DNA from: Escallonia rubra
Taxonomy: Eukaryota > Streptophyta > Magnoliopsida > Escalloniales > Escalloniaceae
Reading direction: 5' to 3'
DNA length: 64,000 nucleotides
Assembly (NCBI GenBank): GCA_033065855.1
Contig: JAVXUO010001395.1
Coordinates: forward strand, 259,501 to 323,500
The translations under genes and the position numbers were made by a program. Below the pieces are notes generated by a model, which was not told the DNA's origin, searched no databases, and worked only from the letters and a program-made list of their open reading frames with translations. Shown here in pieces: positions 12,405-22,492 of this stretch (position 1 is the first letter of the stretch; each line of letters starts with the position of its first letter).

Positions 12405-13020
12405 GTAGCAGGTGTGTGTATATATATATATATGGTTGTGTAAACATGTATCTAAATATGGGTGTCTGATGGAAAGTGTTGTGTTTAATGGGTCTTAAGT
12501 GTAGTTGTGTGAGAGTGTGTGTAAGTAGTCAATGGAATGAAACGGTGGACATGCAAATAAGGGTGCACGAGAAAAAGCTGTGTGGGTGTGCTGGAAAGAA
12601 AGAAGAAAGGAAAAAACAAATGAGAGAGAGATAATTGAAAAAAAAAAGGGTAGGAGATGGAGGATGACCCACTGCCTCACGGCAGTGAGTGTGTGAGAGG
12701 CAATGAGAACATATGCTGAAATGTGTGATCATGTGTGTGTGGGGTGAGCATAGTGGGACTTCTGTGTGGGAAATGAGTATATGTGAAATGGGTACGTGAG
12801 ATATCATGAAGTGGGTTTGTGTATTGCTTGTGTGTGATTCTAGTGGGTATATATGTGTGTGTTTGTGTGTATAAAGGAGAAGAGGAGGGACAGCCGTGCT
12901 GTGTATGAGTGTGTTCTGGGTTTGGACAGAAGGTGTAGAGAAGAAGAAGATGGGTAAAAGGTTAACAAGTCTGTGCAGTGGGAGTGGTACACTGTGCTTG
13001 CATAGTTGTACCACGTAGCT
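12405..13020 (+). repeat. GT-rich low-complexity tract inside LTR
   Basis: Several hundred bases of irregular GTGTG-containing sequence with a TA run (TATATATATATATATGG near 12419-12435) and a purine-rich patch. Open frames on the opposite strand here (Thr/His-rich) are artefacts of the repeat. The other two long LTRs carry a tract in the same relative place. Confidence 0.85.
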
Positions 13021-14109
13021 ATGGGGCATCGTGCAATTCTCATAAAATGCTGAAACTTTACAGGAATATTCTTAGGACAATTCTAGAATTACTGTTAAAA
13101 TTTCAGATTTTTCTGATATCGCTTAATATTTTCAATATTTTCTGAAAGTTCAGTTACTCTAAAATTAGTTTGGAGCCCTTAAAATTCTTAATAAATTCTG
13201 GAAAAATTATTGTAATGATTTTATGATGTAAATACGTTTCTTTTTAAGGTTCGTAATTTTTAGAGTTGATTTGATACTAATTCCATATCATATTTGATTT
13301 AGCAAAACGAATGATTTAAAAATGGTTTCGGTTCTTTTTAAATCATACTTTCAATTTACCTATTTTTCTTATATATTTTGAAGCTATCATGAAAATTATG
13401 GGACTTTGATTTGGGCTAGAAGCATTAATTGCTCTTTTTGGGTTATTTTCTGGTATTTAAGAACATCCTTTTTAATTTAAAAATATTCAAAAATTCAGAA
13501 AATTTATATTGTAACTTGTTATGCTGTTTTAAGGTACAAAAGCATTTTATAAGAATTTATTATCATTCTAGAGTGTCTTAATGCGTTACAGAGTGTGCAA
13601 TGTCATCGGTTAGCTAGGTTTAGCTGTTCGAGGAATCCGGTTCGTTTTCGTTTACGTTAAGAGTGTCGAAGTGAGCAATGATTAAGATTAAGCATTATAT
13701 TAATAGTTTGTGAGGTTAGGCTGAATTCTAATAATTAATTTTTTCATTTAGGTTAATTCGAGGTTTGAACAAGGTTGAATAACAGCGAGCGCATAACCTA
13801 GATCGAGGTAAGGGATTTTTATCCGAACCAAACTCTTCATATTTGATTTTGTATGTTCTCTTGATTTGTTATCACTATTCTTTTGAATTCTGTTATTTTC
13901 ATAAAGTCGCATTGTTTGTCTTGAAAACCCTATTTTGAGCCATGTTTTGAGCCTTACACGTTTACTGAAAATCATATTCGATGCTCTGTGTTTATTTCTC
14001 GTTGTGCATCGATTTAATCATTGTACTATCAATTATTGCATTCTGCATATTGACATGAGATTCTGCATTGGTGTGTTTTGGCGAGGGTTGGTGTATGTTG
14101 GAGGATATT

Positions 14110-14220
14110 GGTGTGGGCTAGTACCTTGACGGACTAGCCGGTGCGTTGGTGTGGGCTAATGCATTGACGGACTAGCCGGTGTATTGGTGTGGGCTCGTGC
14201 CTTGATGGAATAGGCAGTGT
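14110..14220 (+). repeat. Three ~37-base tandem repeats in the LTR
   Basis: Repeats of the type GGTGTGGGCT.GTGC.TTGACGGACTAGCCGGTG follow one another. The same block is found inverted at about 19795-19915 in the other arm. Confidence 0.8.
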
Positions 14221-14938
14221 AAAGTGTTAGTGAGCATCACCTTTGTGGCTTGCTAAGTGATTACCATGCACTGCTTGTGTGGCTTTGCAATTACTCATGT
14301 TCAATAGCATCTGTGATTGTTTGCATCGTATCTGAAAAATGTTCTTATTTGTATTTGGTTTATGGCATTGAGTTGAATCTTCTCCATATTGCAATCGTAT
14401 CAAATTTGTAAATTGTTCGTATCCATCCACTAAATTTTTGAGCGACCTTACTGAGCTCTCAAAACCTCACTCCCTTTTAACTTCCTTTCTACAGGTGATA
14501 ACCATCCATAGATCGCATTGGGTATTGATTAGAGCTGAGCCGGGCGAAAGAAAGAGATATTAAGTTTTTTGTATTGCTCATTTGAACCCCTGTGTGGGTG
14601 ATTATTATTATAAAAAAAATCAGATATAGATTGATGTATCATTGGTGAATGTTCACTGAGAGAATTATTATTGGTTTGATTAAAGGTTTAGTTGCTTTGA
14701 TGAAGGTTGTCAATGTTGACTTTGAGATTCTATTATCTTAGCGTAAGTGATCGATCGAGTGTCTAACATTCCGGAAATTTCGGGATGTTACATACCCACT
14801 TGGAGTAGATACCATAGATACTTCCAATGGAATCCTAGAATTGTTTGGGAATGAGTTGGAATGAATGTGTTTAAGTATCTAGATAGATTATCTGGAAACA
14901 TGACTGCAGATGGAGAAACAGAGGAAACAAGTTGGTAC

Positions 14939-15187
14939 CCATGAAATCTACAATGAGACGCCCATCACAATAGCGTCCGGTTGGGGCATGGAAAAAGGTT
15001 TCTCCATAGGGACGAGGAGCTTGCCTGAGTACTGCTAACAATCCACCAGTGTTTGAATTCGAGTCACCAAAGTTGAATATGGCTGGGAAGTTGCAGCTGG
15101 GAGAGGAGTAAGATGTTAGGTTGGGAGCAATGTCACTGCAAGGACAAGAGTAGAGACATGGCAAAGTCTAAAAGAGTGAGTCTCCAT
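14939..15187 (-). pseudogene. GDSL esterase/lipase exon 1 fragment, left arm, frameshifted
   Basis: The minus strand encodes a signal-peptide-like leader (METHSFRLCHVSTLVLAV) and then FPAIFNFGDSNSNTGG, block I with the catalytic serine region of plant GDSL esterases. TGRYCDGRLIVDF follows before a GTACC donor-like site at 14937-14938. Compared with the right-arm copy this exon has lost one C just after LLPT, giving a stop, and lacks one GTG codon near the start. Only exon 1 and about 146 bases of intron remain before the LTR junction at 14792/14793. GDSL esterases hydrolyse lipid and other ester substrates outside the cell, and this fragment cannot. Confidence 0.85.
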
Positions 15188-15609
15188 GAATGTGAGAGAG
15201 CTAAACTGTAGGGAGAAGGAGATAATTGTTGTGAAAATAGGTGGGTACATGGCTATATAAGTGGGAGAAGAAGAGGCCTGGTAAAAAAAAAAGACCCCCC
15301 TTTCCATGTGGAATAGGCTTAGAGACTCTTCATCACGTCATTAATGTCATGTATCGATGAGAATCAGTGTACATGTGCCACTTAAAAATTGGGCATCGAG
15401 AGTGAGGGTGCATGGGTTGATATAGGACAAAAAATACTATGATCTCAGACTCTTGTGCCCATCAATGTGCGTATTTTGATGAATGTCATTTTTCCATCAA
15501 TTGACCTCATATTAATTAAGCATTATAACTTCAGTTAGCAAAATGAACCATGTTAAGAAGTTAGAATTCTTATCATATATGAACTTCTTTTGTAATGAAA
15601 AGTACCGTT

Positions 15610-16350
15610 TTTTGTCACCTCTCAATTAGGCCGCATTTTTTCGGCCCAAATATACATGTAGGTGCTGAGGAGAAAATGATCCGCTTCAGAGTGTGTTTAC
15701 CCATCAATCATAGAAGAACGGTGTAGAAGCACGGTCTGGGTGAAACTAGTCACTTTCTGCAGAAACACAGGTCATTTTATGCAAAAGTGCATGTCGGATT
15801 CTGCCGATACCCCAGTATTTTTATGTAGAAATTACGGGGGGCACAAGCGTTGCTTTTGCTTCGGTGTGACTCCTAAAAAAAAGAGGACCTTGCTAAGGGG
15901 GTTGGGATTGAAGAAACGGATACGGTTTAGCCATTTTGTAATGAAAAGCGCCGCGTTTAGAATAAATGAAAAGCGTCGCGTTTTGTCACCTCTCAATTAG
16001 GCTGCATTTTTTCGGCCCAAATATACACGTTGGTGCCGAGGAGAAAATGATCCACTTCGGAGTGTGTTTACTGATCAATCATAGAATAGCGGTTTAGAAG
16101 CACGGTCTGGGTGAAACTAGTCACATTTTGCAGAAACACAAGTCCTTTTATGCAAACGTGCATGTTGGATTCTGCTGATACCCCAGTTTTTTTATGTAAA
16201 AATTACGGGGGGCACAAGCGTTGCTTTTGCTTCGGTGAGACTTCTAAAAAAAAGAGGACCTTGCTAAGGGGGTTGGGATTGAAGAAACAGATGCGGTTTA
16301 GCCATTTTGTAATGAAAAGCGCCGCGCTTAGAACAAATGAAAAACGGCCC
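15610..16350 (+). repeat. Two ~371-base tandem units, left half of palindrome
   Basis: The landmark TGAAACTAGT occurs at 15741 and 16112, giving a period of 371. Each unit includes TCTCAATTAGGC.GCATTTTTTCGG, CTGCAGAAACACA, ATTACGGGGGGCACAAGCG, AAAAGAGGACC and one or two AAACGCGGCGCTTTTC-type motifs. Each unit holds an open frame of about 86 codons (15740-16000; a longer variant at 16111-16488). Because the period is not a multiple of three, frames do not run on from unit to unit. No protein family is recognised. Confidence 0.9.
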
Positions 16351-16356
16351 CGTACG

Positions 16357-16634
16357 CTTACCATATTTGTTTTCTGTTTTCATTTTCATGATTTTCATAT
16401 TCAGTTTGAAAATTCGTTCATGTACTTTTATCATTTTCACAAAAAAAAATTTAGCTATTTTTTCTTATATTGGGTTAAGTTTGAGTGAAAAAAGCTGAAA
16501 ACACCTTTTAGGTGTTTTCAGTTTTTTGGTACTATTTGAGTAATTTTATCCAAAACGAAAACAGAAAATGGTAAAAGTACGTAAAAAAGAATCTTTTTCA
16601 TCATTGCTAAAAACAGAAAACGAATATGGTACTA
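16357..16634. mobile_element. MITE-like element with short inverted ends
   Basis: The left end ACCATATTTGTTTTCTGTTTT and right end AAAACAGAAAACGAATATGGT are inverted copies with one mismatch, about 275 bases apart. The interior is AT-rich and contains a perfect 12-base hairpin (CTGAAAACACCT, loop TTT) near 16493-16520. It interrupts a 370-base unit. A target duplication could not be settled: TACTATTTGAGTAATTTTA occurs both inside the element and just after it. The superfamily is unknown. Confidence 0.55.
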
Positions 16635-16639
16635 TTTGA

Positions 16640-17074
16640 GTAATTTTAAATATCAACGTCTAATTTAAAAAAAAAGTTAGAACTGATCCAAACTTGCTTG
16701 TATGTACAGTTATATCCTTTGAATTTATGACATAACTATATAATAACCATCGAAAGTGGTGACTACCGTTACTAGCATAGTGGAAATAAAGATATTGGCG
16801 ATTCAGATTGATTTGTTGGATAAAATTGAGGATTATGTTAGGGGATTTGCGGAGGTTAAAAAGGGCGGTGGATATTAAGGGAGGGTGAGAGTAGGCGCCA
16901 ACTATTTGATAAAATGTTTCTGAGAAGATTCGATTGACTTCCGGAGGAAGTGGGGAGTGATGATTGAGTTGGGTGTAGATTTTAAGGTTAGGAATGTGAA
17001 GGAGTGATGCATGGTCTTGGTGATATAAGTCTTACTCTGCAAAAAAGTAAGTATTTTGGTTCTAACACCACATA
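16640..17074. other. Unique spacer near palindrome centre
   Basis: Between the MITE-like element and a partial repeat unit there is non-repetitive sequence, including a purine-rich stretch (about 16840-16990). I see no gene or known element in it. Confidence 0.4.
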
Positions 17075-18425
17075 GTCATTGTGTGCAGAAACCCAAGTTT
17101 TTTTTATGCAAAAGTGCATGTCGAATTCTGCCGACCCCCAGTCTTTTTATACAGAAATTACGGGGGGCACAGCCAGACGCCCGTTCTTCTATGATTGCTC
17201 GGTAAACACACTCTGAAGCGGATCAATTTCTCATCAACAACTACATGTATATTTGGGGCGAAAAAATGGGGCCTAATTGAGAGGTGACAAAACGCTTTGC
17301 TTTTCATTACAAAACGGCTAAACCGTATCTGTTTCTTCAATCCCAACCCCCTTAGCAAGGGAAAGTGTATTTGCATGTAAAATTCTTCTTTTTTTTAGGA
17401 GTCTCGCCGAAGTAAAAGCAGCGCTTGTGCCCTCTATAATTTTTGCATAAAAAGACTGGGGCATCGGCAAAATCCAACATGCAAGTTTGCATAAAAGGAC
17501 TTGTGTTTCGGCAGAATATGACTAGTTTCACCCAGACCGTGCTTCTACACCACTCTTCTATGATTGATCAGTAAACACACTCCGAAGTGGATCATTTTCT
17601 CCTCGGCACCAACGTGTATATTTGGGCCGAAAAATGCGGCCTAATTGAGAGGTGACAAAACGCGAAGCTTTTCATTTGTTCTAAACGCGGCGCTTTTCAT
17701 TACAAAATGGCTAAACTGCATTTGTTTCTCCAATCCCAACCCCCTTAGCAAGGTCCTCTTTTTTTTAGGAGTCCCACCGAAGCAAAAGCAACGCTTGTGC
17801 CCCCCGTAATTTCTACATAAAAAGACTGGGACATCGGTAGAATCCGACATGCACGTTTGCATAAAAGGACTTGTGTTTTGGCAGAATGTGACTAGTTTCA
17901 CCCAGACCGTGCTTCTACACCGCTCTTCTATGATTGATCAGTAAACACACTCCGAAGTGGATTATTTTCTCCTCGGCACCAACGTGTATATTTGGGCCGA
18001 AAAGATGCGGCCTAATTGAGATGTGACAAAACGCGGCGCTTTTCGTTTGTTCTAAACGCGGCGCTTTTCATTACAAAATGGCTAAACCGCATCCGTTTCT
18101 TCAATCCCAACCCCCTTAGCAAGGTCTTCTTTTTTTTAGGAGTCCCACCGAAGCAAAAGCAACGCTTGTGCCCTCCGTAATTTCTACATAAAAAGACTGG
18201 GGTATCGGCAGAATCCGACATGCACTTTTACATAAAATGACTTGTGTTTCTGCAGAAAGTGACTAGTTTCACCCAGACCCGTGCTTCTACACCGTTCTTC
18301 TATGATTGATCAGTAAACATACTCCGAAGCGGATCATTTTCTCCTCAGCACCTACATGTATATTTGGGCCGAAAAATGCAGCCTAATTGAGAGGTGACAA
18401 AACGCGGTGCTTTTCGTTACAAAAG
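17075..18425 (-). repeat. ~370-base units, right half: partial plus-oriented unit then three inverted units
   Basis: ACTAGTTTCA, the complement of the left-arm landmark, occurs at 17521, 17891 and 18262, giving periods of 370 and 371. A partial unit in left-arm orientation (17075-17168) abuts inverted sequence starting near 17169. Open frames of 86 and 69 codons on the minus strand (17641-17901, 18012-18221) correspond to the plus-strand frames of the left arm. The unit at 17158-17500 has lost its frame. Confidence 0.88.
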
Positions 18426-18751
18426 AAGTTCATATATGATAAGAATTATAACTTCTAAACATGGTTCATTTTGCTAACTGAAGTTCTAATGCTTAATTAA
18501 TATGAGGTCAATTGATGGAAAAACGCCATTCATCAAAATACACACATTGATTGGCACAAGAGTCCGAGATCATGGTATTTTTTGTCCTATATCAACCCAT
18601 GCACCCTCACTCTCGATGCCCAATTTTTAAGTGGCACATGTACGCTGATTCTCATCGATACATGACATTAATGACGTGATGAAGAGTCTCTAAGCCTATT
18701 CCACAGGGAAAGGGGGGTCTTTTTTTTTTTGACGAGACCTCTTCTTCTCCC

Positions 18752-18761
18752 ACTTATATAG
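18752..18761 (+). promoter_or_regulatory. TATA box of GDSL fragment (right arm)
   Basis: ACTTATATAGCC lies about 70 bases upstream of the preferred ATG at 18827, followed by a CT-rich leader. The inverted counterpart is GGCTATATAAGT near 15252-15263. About 350 bases of upstream sequence were duplicated with the exon. Confidence 0.6.
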
Positions 18762-18826
18762 CCATGTACCCACCTATTTTCACAACAATTATCTCCTTCT
18801 CCCTACAGTTTAGCTCTCTCACATTC

Positions 18827-19079
18827 ATGGTGGAGACTCACTCTTTTAGACTTTGCCATGTCTCTACTCTTGTCCTTGCAGTGACATTGCTCCCAACCCT
18901 AACATCTTCCTCCTCTCCCAGCTGCAACTTCCCAGCCATATTCAACTTTGGTGACTCGAATTCAAACACTGGTGGATTGTTAGCAGTACTCAGGCAAGCT
19001 CCTCGTCCCTATGGAGAAACCTTTTTCCATGCCCCAACCGGACGCTATTGTGATGGGCGTCTCATTGTAGATTTCGAGG
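18827..19079 (+). pseudogene. GDSL esterase/lipase exon 1 fragment, right arm, open frame
   Basis: The exon reads MVETHSFRLCHVSTLVLAV, a likely signal peptide, then SCNFPAIFNFGDSNSNTGG with block I of the GDSL family, then PYGETFFHAPTGRYCDGR and LIVDF. A donor-like GTACCA follows at 19080. An upstream in-frame ATG at 18764 sits only a few bases after TATATAG, so the ATG at 18827 is the more likely start. The exon frame is intact, but later exons (blocks II-V with the catalytic Asp and His) are absent and an LTR begins at 19227. It is therefore a gene fragment, transcribed outward from the palindrome, opposite to the left copy. Confidence 0.85.
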
Positions 19080-19226
19080 GTACCAACTTGTTTCCTCTGT
19101 TTCTCCATCTGCAGTCATGTTTCCAGATAATCTATCTAGCTACTTGAACACATTCATTCCAGCTCATTCCCAAACAATTCTAGGATTCCATTGGAAGTAT
19201 CTGTGGTATCTACTCCAAGTGGGTAT

Positions 19227-20464
19227 GTAACATCCCAGAATTTCCGGAATGTTAGACACTCGATCGATCACTTACGCTAAGATAATAGAATCTCAAAGTC
19301 AACATTGACAACCTTCATCAGAGCAGCTAAACCTTTAATCAAACCAATAATAATTTTCTCAGTGAACATTCACCAATGATACATCAATCTATATCTAATT
19401 TTTTTTATAATAATAATCACCCACGCAGGGGTTCAAATGAGCAATACAAAAAACTTAATATCTCTTTCTTTCGCTCGGCTCAGCTCTAATCAATACCCAA
19501 TGCGATCTATGGATGGTTATCACCTGCAGAAAGGAAGTTAAAAGGGAGTGAGCTTTTGAGAGCTCAGTAAGGTCGCTCAAAAATTTAGTAGAAGGATACG
19601 AACAATTTACAAATTTGATACGATTGCAATATGGAGAAGATTCAACTCAATGCCATAAACCAGATACAAATAAGAACATTTTTCAGATACGATGCAAACA
19701 ATCACAGATGCTATTGAACATGAGTAATTGCAAAGCCACACAGGCAGTGCAGGGTAATCACTTAGCAAGCCACAAAGGTGATGCTCACTAACACTTTACA
19801 CCGGCTAGTCCATCAAGGCACGAGCCCACACCAATACACCGGCTAGTCCGTCAAGGTACTAGCCCACACCAACACACCGGCTAGTCCGTCAAGGTACTAA
19901 CCCACACCAATATCCTCCAACATACACCAACCCCCACCAAAACACACCAATGCAGAATCTCATGTCAATATGCAGAATGCAATAATTGATAGTACAATGA
20001 TTAAATCGATGCACAACGAGAAATAAACACAGAGCATCGAATATGATTTTCAATAAACGTGTAAGGCTCAAAATAGGGTTTTCAAGGAAAACAATGCGAC
20101 TTTATGAAAATAACAGAATTCAAAAGAATAGCGATGACAAATCAAGAGAATGTACGAAATCAAATATGAAGAGTTTGGTTCGGATAAAAATTCCTTACCT
20201 CGATCCAGGTTATGCGCTCGCTGTTATTCAACCTTGTTCAAACCTCGAATTAACCTAAATGGAAAAATTAATTATTAGAATTCAGCCTAACCTCACAAAC
20301 TTTTAATATAATGCTTAATCTTAATCATTGCTCACTCCGACACTCTTAACGTAAACGAAAACGAACCGGATTCCTCGAACAGCTAAACCTAGTTAACTGA
20401 TAACCTTGCACACTCTGTAACGCATTAAGACACTCTAGAATGATAATAAATTCTTATAAAATGC
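19227..20464 (-). mobile_element. Inverted copy of LTR end, truncated by Tat-like insertion
   Basis: This segment starts TGTAACATCCCAGAATTTCC and continues as the complement of 13549-14792, including the ~37-base repeats (19795-19915) and the frame now read on the plus strand at 20043-20258. It ends abruptly at 20464, next to the TGATGCC terminus of the Tat-like element, so the GT-rich part of this LTR copy is missing. Confidence 0.85.
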
Positions 20465-20803
20465 TGATGCCAAGGAATGTGGGTTCGTACTTACGTGGAG
20501 GTGCCACAAAGGCTGCAGTCCGAGTTAGCTTCCAAGTATGTTGACGTGAGACACAGCAAGGGTGGAACAAGGGCAGAGACCAAGGGCTTCCCAAACAGAG
20601 CTTGAGGGTGGCAGTGCTGCGAGGGCGATGGCGCGGGATGAATACACGATGACAGTCACAGTCCGATGCTTAGGTCCAGAGTCAAGGTCCTGTGTGTTTC
20701 TCTCTCTAGGATTCTAGAGTGAGAAAGTGAAAATGTGAGAGTGAAGAAGAAGTCTTGAAAATGTCCAACCGTTATGTTCTGTCCAAATGAATTCTCAAGA
20801 CAT

Positions 20804-20813
20804 CTATTTATAG
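20804..20813 (-). promoter_or_regulatory. TATA box of Tat-like 3' LTR
   Basis: The complement of TATTTATAG gives CTATAAATA on the minus strand. The equivalent in the solo LTR is CTATAAATAGAGG near 30727-30738. It is the likely start region for the element RNA. Confidence 0.6.
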
Positions 20814-21229
20814 AGATTGAGATGATGATGTCATAAACCGACACGTGGCGCTCCCCTGGAGTGACACGTCACCGGGGGGTCCATGGGTGCCGGTGCTCCA
20901 TGGACTGTCAGATCGCATATTCACCCGACCTGCCCCGCACAGCGTCGCTTTGTCTGTCAGGAAAGACTGGCTCCCACCGCATCGGTGTGGCCAGAGAACC
21001 CCCTTGATCTAGCCTCCAATCCAAGCCCTTGCGGAGTCCCACAGGCCTGGCAGCGGTGGGGAAGACCCGACGCCCAACTGCCAGGTGAACTAGGCGCGAT
21101 GCCCTCCGAAGACCTGCTCCCGTCTCGGAGTGACCCGGGGGTCATAGTCCCTAGGGGTGCCGACGCAAACCCCCAGTGCCGGAGCACGTAGGCCAGTCAC
21201 GCAGGCACCCTGACGGAGATAGTGTCCCG

Positions 21230-21780
21230 GAGGAGTCGCCTATTCCGCAGGCCGAGGTAGCATCCCGGAGGAGCCGTCTACCTGGCCGGCCAAGGTAGCA
21301 TCCCGGAGGAGCCGTCTACCTGGCCGGCCAAGGTAGCATCCTGGAGGAGCCGTCTACCTGGCAGAAGGGGAGTCTTCGTGCCGGAGCACTTAGAGCTCCC
21401 TGGCAAAGATAGTGTCCCGGAGGAGTCGCATATCCCTGCGGGTGAGTCCTTATGCCGGAGCACTTGGAGCGAGTCAAGGTAGCATCCCGGAGGAGCCGTC
21501 TACCCGACTGGCCGAGGTAGCATCCCGGAGGAGCCGTCTACCTGGCGGAAGGGGAGTTGAAGAGCTCTCTGGCAGAGATAGTGTCCCGGAGGAGTCGCCT
21601 ATCCCCGCGGATGAGTCCTTATGCCGGAGCACTCGGAGCATGTCAAGGTAGCATCCCGGAGGAGCCGTCTACCCGACTGGCCGAGGTAGCATCCCGGAGG
21701 AGCCGTCTACCTGGCGGAAGGGGAGTTGAAGAGCTCCCTGGCAGAGATAGTGTCCCGGAGGAGTCGCCTATCCCCGCGGA
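21230..21780 (+). repeat. GC-rich minisatellite, ~36-base units
   Basis: Tandem units built on GAGGTAGCATCCCGGAGGAG and CCGTCTACC alternate with longer units containing GATAGTGTCCCGGAGGAGTC and CGCCTATCCCCGCGG. They also form a higher-order repeat of about 180 bases (compare 21480-21600 with 21655-21775). Open frames in it (Ser/Arg/Pro-rich) are repeat artefacts. Confidence 0.88.
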
Positions 21781-22119
21781 TGATGTACACTCCGGAGAGT
21801 GGGTTGAATCATGTTCCATGACCAAGGCAAGGTGCACATGGTGTGATGAATGAGTGTGGTGCCCGGGGGCATGATGACATGATTATGGCGCATGGGCGCG
21901 ATGAATTGAGTAAGGTGCCGGGAGCACGTCTATGTCAATGGCGCGGCGCATGGGCGCGACGGAGTGCGTAAGGTGCCGGGGGCATGTTTGTGTCAATGGT
22001 AGCGCATGGGTGCAACATAGTGCGTAAGTGTCGGGGGCACGGTAGTGTGACAGAGAGCCTAGGGGCACGGCTGTATCAGCGGCGCAGTGCACGGGCGCGG
22101 CAAAGTGTTGGAGCGTGAT

Positions 22120-22335
22120 GCCAGGACGTCGGGCGACGGGGTCGCGGAGTGAAGCCCGGGCGACTGGGGTCGCAAAGTGAAGTCTGGGCGACGTGGTCGC
22201 GGAGATGATGTCCGGACGACGGGCGACGGGGGTCGCGGAGATGACGTCCGGACGACGGGCGACAGGGGTTGCAGAGTTGACGTCTGGACGACGGGCGTCA
22301 CGGAGTTGACGTCCGGACGACGGGCGACGGGCGAA
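22120..22335 (+). repeat. Second LTR minisatellite, ~30-base units
   Basis: Units of the type ACGTCCGGACGACGGGCGAC and GGGGGTCGCGGAG repeat with variation. The solo LTR has the counterpart at about 29139-29275, as a 27-base period in five copies. Confidence 0.8.
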
Positions 22336-22480
22336 GCGTCATGAGGCTTGGTCACGTTCCTTAAGCGTGCATGCTTTGACCGGTTGTGAGCGTTAAAAAT
22401 GTCTGTTGCTTGTGCGGACGTGTCATGCAAAATGGGACCGTAGTGGGCTTTTTGGGTACGACCAGAATAGGTTATGAACA

Positions 22481-22492
22481 TAAGCCCCCTGC
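22481..22492 (-). other. Candidate polypurine tract of Tat-like element
   Basis: On the minus strand GCAGGGGGCTTA directly precedes the TGTTCATAACC start of the 3' LTR, the position used to prime plus-strand DNA synthesis. Confidence 0.6.

Larger units (their letters stand above)
11970..14792 (+). mobile_element. Long LTR with GT-rich tract, 3' end TGTTACA; 5' edge uncertain
   Basis: The order matches the long LTRs at 41966-45510 and 59062-62374: a GGGG/A-rich start (about 11985-12120), a GT-rich tract (about 12405-13020), AT-rich sequence, a segment ending TTTCTACAGGTGATAAC near 14490-14510, and a terminus GGGATGTTACA at 14792. No primer-binding site follows, so this is a solo LTR or a 3' LTR. 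The flank TACCCACTTGGAG belongs to GDSL intron sequence in both palindrome arms, which shows the LTR inserted there before the duplication. I could not identify the left terminus or a target duplication. Confidence 0.65.
13549..20464. repeat. Large inverted duplication (palindrome) with internal tandem repeats
   Basis: The left arm (about 13549-16350) reappears inverted on the right (about 17169-20464). Matching landmarks include CATTTTATAAGAATTTATTATC at 13540-13565 and its complement at 20440-20462, the LTR end at 14792 and 19227, GDSL exon 1, and the ~370-base units. Over about 165 bases at the LTR end I count 4 differences, roughly 97% identity. The outer right border coincides exactly with the Tat-like element starting at 20465, so the right arm was cut there. 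A unit in left-arm orientation (about 17075-17168) meets inverted sequence at about 17168, the probable strand-switch point. Confidence 0.9.
20465..22480 (-). repeat. 3' LTR of Tat-like element (~2.0 kb)
   Basis: On the minus strand it runs from TGTTCATAACCTATTCTGG to GGCATCA. It contains a TATA box (CTATAAATA, complement at 20804-20813), a GC-rich minisatellite of about 36-base units (21230-21780) and a second minisatellite (22120-22335). It is homologous over its length to the solo LTR at 28688-31055 in the opposite orientation. Confidence 0.88.

Noticed and set aside
12529..13029. Long minus-strand open frame rich in Thr, His, Ser and Leu
   Set aside because: It is the complement of the GT-rich tract; composition is dictated by the repeat, and the equivalent tracts at 42250-42540 and 59540-60140 give similar frames.
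13549..20464. Palindrome considered as a foldback or MULE transposon with very long inverted ends
   Set aside because: The arms contain an LTR end and a gene fragment, the right end is cut by another element, and no target duplication or terminal motif is seen; inverted duplication explains it better.
21412..21853. Ser/Arg-rich repeat proteins in the ~36-base minisatellite
   Set aside because: Frames follow the repeat period and occur on both strands in both LTR copies; no start context or domain.
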